In this document: one piece after another, positions 15,438 through 23,627 of the stretch
Layout of the letters: every line of letters begins with the position of its first letter
Position numbering within the stretch: position 1 is the first letter of the stretch
Origin: an uncultured Clostridia bacterium
GTDB taxonomy: Bacteria; Bacillota; Clostridia; TANB77; CAG-508
Reading direction: 5' to 3'
Length of the DNA: 45,779 bases
Assembly (NCBI GenBank): GCA_944387435.1
Contig: CALXEW010000014.1
Coordinates: forward strand, 1-45,779
Notes under the pieces: model-generated
Told to the model about the DNA's origin: nothing
Seen by the model: only the letters and a program-made list of their open reading frames with translations
Databases searched by the model: none
Made by a program: the position numbers and the translations under genes

Positions 15438-16784
15438 TCACTTTACTGCAAGGCACATACGGAAGGTACCACCGCTAGCATTTCCATAGTAGATGTCAAA
15501 GAAAAATATTCCTGCACCGGAACTATTGTAGCTACAGTACCCACCACGTGCGAAAAATGGATTGTCCGAATTCACAAAATTCGCACGGTCACCATGCCAT
15601 CCCCTTGTTTCATATGTGGCATCTCCTGGCTTGTATCCTGTTTCTTCCGAGTCTTCTGTATACGCAGTTGAAAATTCATCACTTGAACCATCTGCAAATG
15701 AACTCCCATTTGATAATGAACTTCCTCCGTTATAATATGCTGGAACATATTCAGAAGCTCCTCCTCTTAAGTCATATATTCCTGTTTCATTTCCTGTACT
15801 ACTTTGGTCTTTATTGTCTATAATGCTTCCCATCGCTGTTATATAATTTTGGTCATTCATTCCTATTTCTGTTCCATTTCTTCCATATTTACTTTCTGTT
15901 AAGTATGCTACTGCTCCCCATTCACTATTTTTTAACATATGACTATTTAAACTTGTGGAATACGCTTTCGCATAATTAAACATATTTTCCATTGTATTAT
16001 TCGCCCAAATTAGTACATTTGGTTGTACCATTATAGTTGTTCCACTTCCACTACTACTTGAAGTTGCGTTGCTTCTTGCTGTTTCATATTTTCCTACCCA
16101 TATTCCTGTAAGTTCATTTCTCCATCCTCCTAAATCTACATTCGATGTAAATGCTGGATGTATTATATAATCTGTTTCTTTGTTTAATGTACTATCATCT
16201 GCATACTTACATACTGTTCCATCTGCTGCTATATTACTTGTCCCTTTTAAGAATTTTACATCTATTGTTCCTCCTGCACTTATATCCCCCGGATTATTAT
16301 ATGTTATTTTATACGCATATCTTGGTATCCATACAAAGTAACTTTCTACTCCATCTATCGTTACTTTTGCATTTGCCCATTTACTTTCTGTATTATCTTC
16401 TGTTCCTTCTCCTGCTACATAATCATAACTTGATGTAGAATTATTTGTATCCCAATTTCCAGTTTGCTCATTATAAGTTACAAGTTCCATATTTTCTTTT
16501 ATTGCTGGCGTATTTACTCCCTTCTCTTCATTCCATTGTCCTCCTGATATTCCATTCATATAATCTTCATAACTATCTAATATACTTTGCTCCTCTTTTG
16601 CTGCATTTTCTGTTTCACTCTTTGCTTTTTGTGCTTGTGTAAGTATTCCATTTTCTCCTGTTAACATTGCAATCGATACTCCCGCTAATATTAGAAGTAC
16701 TATAATTGTTATTACTAATGCAATCAAAGTTATAGCTTTGTTATTTTCTTTCTTTTCTACTTTTATTTTGTTTTTCACTTTCAT
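15438..16784 (-). CDS. Pilin-like protein with C-terminal FGE/C-type-lectin-like domain (candidate DGR target)
   Basis: A 448-aa protein. Residues 15-40 are a prepilin-type segment (AITLIALVITIIVLLILAG) followed by SIAMLTGENGILTQAQKAK, nearly identical to gene 1. The C-terminal ~200 residues (from IWVGKYETA through NSHMLKNSEWGAVAYL, GIYDLRGGASEYV and FFARGG to FRMCLAVK) have the pattern of formylglycine-enzyme/C-type lectin folds used by retroelement-diversified proteins. The start is the ATG at 16784, 11 nt after GAGGAGG; an upstream ATG (16823) has no ribosome binding site. The last ~165 nt are notably richer in G+C than the rest. It is paralogous to the gene at 25324. Confidence 0.85.
   Translation of the reverse strand: MKVKNKIKVEKKENNKAITLIALVITIIVLLILAGVSIAMLTGENGILTQAQKAKSETENAAKEEQSILDSYEDYMNGISGGQWNEEKGVNTPAIKENMELVTYNEQTGNWDTNNSTSSYDYVAGEGTEDNTESKWANAKVTIDGVESYFVWIPRYAYKITYNNPGDISAGGTIDVKFLKGTSNIAADGTVCKYADDSTLNKETDYIIHPAFTSNVDLGGWRNELTGIWVGKYETARSNATSSSSGSGTTIMVQPNVLIWANNTMENMFNYAKAYSTSLNSHMLKNSEWGAVAYLTESKYGRNGTEIGMNDQNYITAMGSIIDNKDQSSTGNETGIYDLRGGASEYVPAYYNGGSSLSNGSSFADGSSDEFSTAYTEDSEETGYKPGDATYETRGWHGDRANFVNSDNPFFARGGYCSYNSSGAGIFFFDIYYGNASGGTFRMCLAVK
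15441..15605 (-). other. Candidate DGR-type variable region of pilin-like gene 2
   Basis: The last 55 codons keep a scaffold (W, PFF, RGG, C, AGIF, GN, FRMCLAVK) with very divergent residues between. Codons such as GCG, TCG, CGT, AGC, GAC and TAC cluster here, unlike the surrounding AT-rich codon use. The name rests on pattern; no template repeat is in the window. Confidence 0.5.
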
Positions 16785-16908
16785 TTTTTTATATTCCTCC
16801 TCTTTAGTTCTATTATTTTCCATTTCTTATTATTTATTCATATGTTTTTATTTGAATAATAATAAACGTTCGTGTTTTATGTATATTTTTCATATATTAT
16901 ACAAATAT

Positions 16909-16937
16909 ATTTTATACTAAGGTATAGTATTTGTAAA
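16909..16937 (-). promoter_or_regulatory. Promoter of pilin-like gene 2
   Basis: TTTACA (16937-16932) and TAAAAT (16914-16909) with a 17-nt spacer, a twin of the promoter at 15014-15042. The leader to the ATG is about 115 nt with no obvious structure. Confidence 0.7.
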
Positions 16938-16955
16938 TACCTTAATCAAAATAAT

Positions 16956-17056
16956 TGTAATTATTTTATAAAAATTTATTTATTAAATAAATTATCTGAT
17001 ATATTATTTTTTAACATCTTTATACTTTTTGTAAAAATATTTCCTTTTATATCTTT
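16956..17056. repeat. Duplicated ~100-bp AT-rich upstream module, copy B
   Basis: The second copy of the module at 15061-15160, with the 21-bp palindrome at 16973-16993. It lies between pilin-like gene 2 and the decayed integrase. The remaining ~90 nt to 17148 hold only the integrase ribosome binding site (AAAGGAGG). Confidence 0.75.
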
Positions 17057-17148
17057 AGGGAACTTTTAAATAATATTCCCTATTATTAATAATCTATGAT
17101 ATAATCCTCTTGTCGTAGGTTATTAATAATATAAGAAAGGAGGATTTA

Positions 17149-18012
17149 TTGGTAACAGGTAGCCTACAAACAAAAGGAATTTTTTATTATATTGTTTTAA
17201 ATATGTATCCTAATGGAAAGCGTGAGCAAAAATGGATACCTACAAAACTACTAGCAAATAATAAAGTAAATGAAATAAAAGCTCAAAAACTACTAGCTGA
17301 TATACGAGTTGAATATAACAAAAATTCTTATATTTCAAGTAAAAAAACTGCTGAGGAATTATTAAAAGAAAGAAAAGAATTAAATAAACTTATTCCTAAT
17401 AAGCAAAATTCAAATAATTTAAAAACAAGTAATGCCGTTTTAAGTAATAGTGAATTAACAAGTAAAGAGGAATTAATAATTACTAAATGTTTATCTAGTT
17501 GGTATGATATGCCAAAACAAGATATGATAAATTCTTTAGTAACTATAATTCAAGAAAATCCTAATATCAATTTAATAAGAAAAATTATTACAGAATTAGC
17601 AAATAAACCATCTAATGCCCCTCAAGAATAAAGATACTAAAGAAAAGGGGGCATTATCGCGATATGTTACATTAGCAAATATTTATAACTACATTGAATA
17701 CCTTTTTAGTGAGGGATTAAAACCAAATACAGCAAACCATCAAATGTCTATTCTCTCTTGTGTACTAAAAAAGCTATAAGTCAAGAATTATTTAAATATA
17801 ATTTTATTAGTAAATTAGAACCTATAAAATCAGACAACTATATAGCAAACTTCTATAAACATGATGAATTGTTACACTTATTTGAAGTCGTAAAAGAAAC
17901 ACCAATAAGACTAGAAGTAATAATCGCTGCAGTTTATGGATTAAGAAGAGAAGAAGTTTTAAGTCTAAAATGAGATTTTATAGATTTTGAATCTTATTAT
18001 AAAACATACTAA
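17149..18012 (+). pseudogene. Decayed tyrosine recombinase (integrase)
   Basis: The TTG start with AAAGGAGG upstream begins (M)VTGSLQTKGIFYYIVLNMY, the arm-binding domain of Tn916/phage-type integrases. The frame ends at 17631; similarity resumes in another frame (NYIEYLFSEGLKPNTANHQM, from about 17690), shifts again in an A run near 17770, and continues as LLHLFEVVKETP and the catalytic-Arg region YGLRREEVLSLK. There a TGA (17971-17973) replaces the expected Trp, followed by DFIDFE. The catalytic C-terminal half is missing. It points at the 3' end of tRNA-Leu about 130 nt away, the usual geometry of an integrated element. Confidence 0.85.
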
Positions 18013-18141
18013 AAATGTTATTGTGACCGCTTAATCAACAACAACTAATATAGAAAGTGTTAGAAAATTTCATTAAATTTGTTAGAAAAAAAATAAAGTT
18101 TTCTAATATTTAAATTTCTTTAAAAACTAGAAAACCTTACC

Positions 18142-18225
18142 TGGTGCGGATGAAGGGACTTGAACCCCCACGCCATTGGCACTGGTTCCTAAGACCAGCG
18201 CGTCTACCAGTTCCGCCACATCCGC
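18142..18225 (-). tRNA. tRNA-Leu (anticodon TAG)
   Basis: The 7-bp acceptor stem GCGGATG / CATCCGC, the anticodon stem CTGGT / ACCAG around the loop CTTAGGA (anticodon TAG, reading CUA and relatives), a variable arm, the TPsiC arm GGGTTCAAGTCC, and an encoded CCA end. The decayed integrase faces its 3' end, so this tRNA is a likely historical attachment site. Confidence 0.97.
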
Positions 18226-18289
18226 ATAGAATATATTTAACTGACAATAATTATATTAGCACAAAAAACCTTGTTTTGTCAAGTGATTT

Positions 18290-18481
18290 TTAAAAATTAA
18301 AATATAAAATAAGCCCACCTATTATAGCTATTAAAAAACCTAGTATTTTCAAGCCACTAGAACCTTCATTTTGGTCTCCAAAACCAAAAAACTTCTTTGT
18401 AATTAATCTCGCATCATATATTAAAATTACTCCTGCAAGTACCATAATAACTGCTATTAAAGTAATAATTGCTTTTAACAT
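18290..18481 (-). CDS. Small two-helix membrane protein (63 aa)
   Basis: Begins MLKAIITLIAVIMVLAGVIL and has two hydrophobic helices (about residues 2-22 and 45-62) around a charged loop, DARLITKKFFGFGDQNEG. I think similar short proteins occur in Clostridia, but I know of no function. GAAGGAT lies about 8 nt before the ATG. It follows recG on the same strand and precedes tRNA-Leu. Confidence 0.7.
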   Translation of the reverse strand: MLKAIITLIAVIMVLAGVILIYDARLITKKFFGFGDQNEGSSGLKILGFLIAIIGGLILYFNF

Positions 18482-18573
18482 TTTATCTACATCCTTCTTT
18501 ATTTCTTATATATAAATATACTATTTTCCTTGCAAAAAGTCAACAAAATGATAGCTTCTTACAAGGAAAATTG

Positions 18574-20620
18574 TTATATCTCGATTCTTTTTGTAAATTT
18601 ATCCCTAATTAGTTCTTTTAGTAATTTATTTTCTGACTTTTCTAATTTTGGATCATCTAGTAATATCTTTATTGCAACACTTTGAACCATTTTTAACATA
18701 TCTACATCTTCAAATAAATTTGCAATCTTAAATTCTGGAAGTCCATGTTGCATTGTACCAAAGAAATCTCCTGACCCTCTTAACTCTAAGTCCTTTTCAG
18801 ATATAATAAACCCATCATTTGTCTCGCACATAACCTTCATTCTTTTACGTACATTCTCACTCTTACCTTCAAATTTCAGAATGCAGTATGATTGATAATC
18901 TCCTCTTCCAACTCTTCCTCTTAATTGATGAAGTTGTGCTAGTCCAAATCTTTCAGCATTTTCTATTACCATTATATTACTATTTGGAACATCAACTCCA
19001 ACCTCTATTACTGTCGTAGATATTAATATATCAATCTTATGGTTTTTAAATCTTTCCATTATACTGTCTTTATCTTTTTGTTTCATCTTACCATGTATGT
19101 ATTCAACTCTATACTCAGGAAATACTTCTTTACTATAAGTTTCATAAATCTTTTCTACAGATTTTAAATCCATTTCTTCATTTTCTTCAACTAGCGGACA
19201 TACAATATATGCTTGTCTTCCTTCTTCTATTTGTTTTTTTATAAAAGCATTTACTCTATCTGTCATATTTTTATTTACTGCAAATGTTTCTATCTTCTTT
19301 CTATTTGGTGGTAATTCATCAATTATTGATATGTCCAAATCACCATATAATATTAATGCTAAAGTTCTTGGTATTGGAGTTGCTGTCATAACTAATACAT
19401 CAGGATTTTCACCTTTTTCCGCAATTTTAGTTCTTTGTTTTACTCCAAATCTATGTTGCTCATCTGTTACAACTAGTCCCAAGTTTTTAAATATTACATT
19501 ATCTTCTATAATCGCATGTGTACCAATTAAAATATCTATTTCTCCATTTTTTAGTCTTTCTAATATATCTTCCTTCTTCTTTTTTGTTATTCCTGATATT
19601 AATAATTCACATCTAATACCTAAGTTCTCTAAAATTCCTTTAAAGTTTTCTAAATGCTGAGTAGCAAGTATTGCAGTAGGTGCCATTATTGCTGCTTGGT
19701 ATCCTGATTTTACTGCTTTATATGCAGCACACATTGCAACAACAGTTTTTCCAGAACCTACATCTCCTTGTAGTAATCTATTCATATTTTTAGTACTTTC
19801 CATATCACTGTCAATTTCTTCTAATACTCTTAGCTGCGCTTTTGTTAGTTTGAAAGGCAAAGTATTTATTACATCTGACATTTTTGCTTCTTTTGAAAAT
19901 TCTATACCTTTTATATCATTACTATAACTATTTTTTAATTCTAATAGTGCAAGTTGTACTGATAATAATTCTTCAAAGACCAATCTGTCTCTTGCAATAT
20001 TAAAATCTTTAAATTCATCTGGGAAATGAATATGTTTAGTTGCATTATTTATATCTTCTAAGTTATACTCCTTTAATAAATAATCTGGTAAAGTTTCTGG
20101 TAAATTACCATATACTTCTTTTATTCCTGCTTCCATAATCTTCCTTAATTGATTTTGAGAAAGTTTGAATGTTAGTGGATATATCGGAATAATTCTCCCT
20201 GTGTTTTGCGACCTTTCTTCCATATCAAATACTGGTGAATTAAATGTTATTTTTCCTGTTTTTCTACTCACTTTTCCAAAAAACTTGTATTTATGTCCTA
20301 CAACAAATTTATCTTTCAAATATGGTTGATTGAACCATGTGATTAATGCTGAATCAGTTTCATCTCTAATAAGCAGTCTTTGCATAGTTTTTCCTTTTAG
20401 TCTAATATTGTTTAGTCTACTACAAACAACCGCTTCTATTAAAACTTCTTCACCATCTTCACAATCACATAGGTATTTTGGTTTACTTCTATCTTCATAT
20501 GCTCTTGGATAATATGTAATTAAATCTTTTAAAGTAAATATTCCGAAGTTTATTTAAAAGTAGAACTCTATTCGGTCCTACTCCTTTTATATATTTTACA
20601 TCTTTATTTAAATCTATCAT
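18574..20620 (-). CDS. recG: ATP-dependent DNA helicase RecG with +1 frameshift at CGG codon 26
   Basis: Remodels stalled replication forks and Holliday junctions. The repaired protein is 681 aa (2047 nt = 3n+1), normal for RecG. The first frame starts MIDLNKDVKYIKGVGPNRVL with GGAG upstream and runs to KL-CGG; the +1 frame takes over at GGA as GIFTLKDLITYYPRAYEDRS, the conserved wedge-domain start. Further motifs are LLQGDVGSGKTVVA (Walker A), DEQHRFG (DEAH-like box), MTATPIPRTLAL and QLRGRVGRG. The extra base is 20545. The 0 frame stops after about 15 codons. An internal ATG at 20385 would lose the first ~78 residues. All later motifs are intact, which argues against an old pseudogene. Confidence 0.93.
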
Positions 20621-20670
20621 CTAAAACTCCTCTTATTTTAAGGATCCTTTTTGCTGTATTTTATTTTCTT

Positions 20671-21375
20671 TTATATTATTCTTTCTAACTTAAAATCCAA
20701 TCCATCTGCACTAACCAATTTAAAATTGATTCCGAAATGTTCTCCTTCTACCGCTTCTTTTATAGAGTTACTGTGTAAATGTCCATAATAACATTTTTTT
20801 ATATTGTATTTCTTTAATATTCTTAACATATCGTTCAATTCATTATTAATAAGAGTAGATTTTGTAATAGGTGGATAATGAGTAAAAGCAATAAATTCTT
20901 TATCTTCCCCATATTTTTTTATTCCGTCTTGAATAGATAATTCTAACCTTATAGCTTCTCTTTTAAATAATCGTATATCTTCTGCTTCGTCTGACATAGC
21001 CCATCCTCTTGCTCCAACAATTACTTTTCCTTCGAATTCATAAGAATTATTATAAAGAAAATCTATATTATGAAATTTTTTTTCTTTTACAAATTCTCTC
21101 ATCTTATTTAAAGTGTTCCACCAATAATCATGATTACCTTTAAGTAATATTTTTTTTCCTGGTAATTTATTTAAATATTTAAAATCTTCATCTGTATCTT
21201 TTAAATAAGTAGCCCAAGAAAAGTCTCCTGGTAATACTACCAAATCCTCTTCACTTACTTTTCCTAGCCAATCTTTCTTTATTTTTTCTTCATGTCCATT
21301 CCAATTTTCTCCAAATATACTCATTGGCTTATTTTCTTTAAAAGATAAGTGTAAATCTCCTATTGTATAAATCAT
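20671..21375 (-). CDS. Calcineurin-like metallophosphoesterase
   Basis: A 234-aa dimetal phosphoesterase with the full motif series: GDLH (residues 6-9), GDFSWA, KGNHDYWW, FTHYPP and GHLHS. Substrate unknown; this clostridial family is often annotated simply as a phosphohydrolase. The ribosome binding site GGAG lies inside the end of the preceding zinc-ribbon gene, 3 nt away, so the two are translationally linked. It lies upstream of recG in a long minus-strand run. Confidence 0.9.
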   Translation of the reverse strand: MIYTIGDLHLSFKENKPMSIFGENWNGHEEKIKKDWLGKVSEEDLVVLPGDFSWATYLKDTDEDFKYLNKLPGKKILLKGNHDYWWNTLNKMREFVKEKKFHNIDFLYNNSYEFEGKVIVGARGWAMSDEAEDIRLFKREAIRLELSIQDGIKKYGEDKEFIAFTHYPPITKSTLINNELNDMLRILKKYNIKKCYYGHLHSNSIKEAVEGEHFGINFKLVSADGLDFKLERII

Positions 21376-21378
21376 TTA

Positions 21379-21780
21379 CTACTCTCCTAATAATTCATTT
21401 CTTTGCTCTTTTACTTCTTCACTTAATTTCTTGCCACAAAAATTACAACGATTTAATTCTTCTGCGCATTTATCACATATATCTGCTCTCATTCCTGAAT
21501 CTTCAAACTCAGCTCCACAAATACTACAAGTATGTTGAACTAAATCTCTTGTTGCCATATGTAAAACAGAATCACAATATTCATCTCCAAATATTTCTTT
21601 AGCTTTTGCTTCTTTATTATTTCTTCTACTAAAACTAAAGACCATTACTCCTGCAGCAACTATTATAATAATTCCTATTATAAGAATTAGCCATTTTTTA
21701 TAAAAACCTTTTTTATAATTTGTATCCTCTTCTTGTTTTTCTTCTTTTATTTCTTTTTCTTTGTTTTCTTCCTCTTTCAT
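21379..21780 (-). CDS. Membrane-anchored zinc-ribbon protein
   Basis: A 133-aa protein with a charged Glu/Lys N-terminus, one transmembrane helix (about residues 30-50, WLILIIGIIIIVAAGVMVF), and a C-terminal zinc-binding part with three CxxC pairs: CSIC, CDKC and CNFC. No enzymatic domain is visible. It lies between tsaD and the phosphoesterase gene with tiny gaps and AAAGGAT before the ATG. Function unknown. Confidence 0.8.
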   Translation of the reverse strand: MKEEENKEKEIKEEKQEEDTNYKKGFYKKWLILIIGIIIIVAAGVMVFSFSRRNNKEAKAKEIFGDEYCDSVLHMATRDLVQHTCSICGAEFEDSGMRADICDKCAEELNRCNFCGKKLSEEVKEQRNELLGE

Positions 21781-21795
21781 TTTCTTATCCTTTCT

Positions 21796-22792
21796 TTAGT
21801 TTATTTTTAAGTTTGGAACAGCATTTAATTCTAGTCCATCTCTTTTTCCATCTATAAAATTATAATACCCTGCTGACGCTATCATTGCTGCATTATCTGT
21901 ACATAATTTTAAATCTGGCATATATACTTTTATTCCTTCTTGTTCTAATTCTGAAAAAGCCTCTCTTATATATGAATTTGCAGATACTCCTCCTGCTAAA
22001 CTAATTTTCTTTAATCCCGTTTTTTCTATTGCTCTTTTTACATGTTCCATTAAAGTTTCTGTTACATTTTTCTCAAAACTTGCACATAAATCAGCTTTAT
22101 TTATATCAGGATTTTTATGATGTAAATTAATTACTGCTGTTTTTATTCCGCTAAAACTAAAATCTAAAGTTTCTTCAGAAAAATGAGTTTTTGGAAGTTC
22201 TATGTTTGGATTACCTTCTTTAGATAACTTGTCTACTTTTGGTCCTCCAGGATAACCAAGACCTACTACTCTTGCAACTTTATCAAAAGCTTCTCCTATT
22301 GCATCGTCTCTTGTTTTTCCCAGAACTTCAAATTCTGTATAATTTTTTACATGTATTATTTGTGTATTTCCACCTGACATCATTACACATAAAAATGGTG
22401 GTTCTAATTCTTTATATGTTAAATAATTTGCTGCAATATGCCCTTCTATATGATTTACTCCAACTAATGGAATATTATTTGCAAATGCTAGAGCTTTTGC
22501 ATAAGATAATCCAACAAGTAAAGCTCCTACTAATCCTGGCCCATATGTTGGTGTTATTGCACTAATTTCAGATAAGTCTATATTTGCTTCTTCCATAGCT
22601 TTTTTATAGACTCTTGATATTGCTTCTATATGATTCCTTGATGCTATTTCTGGAACTACTCCTCCATATTTTTCATGTATAGGTATTTGTGTATCTATTA
22701 CATTTGATAGAATTTCTCTGCCATTTTTTACTATTGCAACTGATGTTTCATCACAGCTTGATTCAATTCCGCATCGTTAAAATGTCTTTCAT
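21796..22792 (-). CDS. tsaD: tRNA N6-threonylcarbamoyladenosine transferase TsaD with +1 frameshift at CGG codon 8
   Basis: Catalyses the last step of t6A37 formation on ANN-decoding tRNAs; usually essential. The repaired length is 331 aa (997 nt = 3n+1), normal. The 0 frame is MKDILTM-CGG-AAT-TGA and dies at once; the +1 frame continues at the overlapping GGA as [20 protein letters not shown], the defining TsaD start. The metal-binding His pair is later (HNHIEG-like [13 protein letters not shown]), with MMSGGNTQI and [13 protein letters not shown] near the C-terminus. GAGGAG lies 9 nt before the ATG. The inserted base is 22771. An internal ATG at 22596 would remove about 65 conserved residues. 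Confidence 0.94.
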
Positions 22793-22855
22793 TTTTTCTT
22801 TCTCCTCTTAATACTAAAAGGCTTTAAATACAAAAGTATTCAAAACCCAAAAATC

Positions 22856-23590
22856 TTACAATATTAAACTACATATATTCATTATTCCTGTTGCAAGCCA
22901 ATATATTGCTGGTGATATAATTCTTCCAGCTAATCCTGATATCCATAATACTATAAATATTAGATAGAATATTTGCTCATTATTTATAAACCATTGTTTA
23001 GCCTTATATGGTAAAAATGGCATAATTATTTTTGAACCATCTAATGGTGGCAATGGAATTAGGTTAAATACACCCAAACCTACATTTGTTATAATTGTAG
23101 ATTGTATCATTAACATTACTATATTACCTACTGTAGAAGTCAAGAAAGCTGCTCCTGCAAATTTATATACTAAGTAGTATATAATTCCAAATACAAATGC
23201 AAGAATTATATTTGTTAATGGTCCAGCAGCTGATACTATTGCTTCTCCTTTTTCCATCGACATTTTTCTTGTATAGTTACTTGGATTTACATGTACTGGT
23301 TTTCCCCAGCCAATACCAATAAATACAAGCATTAAAGTTCCTATAGGATCTAAATGCGCAAATGGATTTAAACTTAATCTTCCCTCCATTTTCGCAGTAT
23401 TATCTCCTAATTTATATGCAACAAATCCATGTGCAAACTCATGAAATGTAATTGCAACTAACACCCCTGGTATTCCTAATAATGTTAAGAACATTGATTC
23501 AGGATTAGACATAAGGCTAGCTAATGATGTTAATACTAATATCGCAATCACTATATAAAGTATCTTTCTATCATATGAAAAATTAAACAT
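22856..23590 (-). CDS. Site-2-type membrane metalloprotease (M50 family)
   Basis: A 244-aa polytopic protein with the zinc motif HEFAH (AITFHEFAHGFVAYKLGD, near residue 50) and the second metal site NLIPLPPLDGSK near residue 180, the compact YwhC-like M50 layout. It likely cleaves within the membrane; the substrate is unknown. AAAGGAG lies before the ATG. It sits between lysS and tsaD on the same strand. Confidence 0.92.
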   Translation of the reverse strand: MFNFSYDRKILYIVIAILVLTSLASLMSNPESMFLTLLGIPGVLVAITFHEFAHGFVAYKLGDNTAKMEGRLSLNPFAHLDPIGTLMLVFIGIGWGKPVHVNPSNYTRKMSMEKGEAIVSAAGPLTNIILAFVFGIIYYLVYKFAGAAFLTSTVGNIVMLMIQSTIITNVGLGVFNLIPLPPLDGSKIIMPFLPYKAKQWFINNEQIFYLIFIVLWISGLAGRIISPAIYWLATGIMNICSLIL

Positions 23591-23627
23591 ATTTACTCCT
23601 TTGTATCCCCTTATATTTTTTAAAAAA

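Noticed and set aside
15548..17069. Many plus-strand frames of 60-110 codons rich in Leu, Phe, Tyr and Ser opposite the pilin-like genes and elsewhere
   Set aside because: They are antisense shadows of AT-rich minus-strand genes, lack ribosome binding sites, and show no protein-like pattern.
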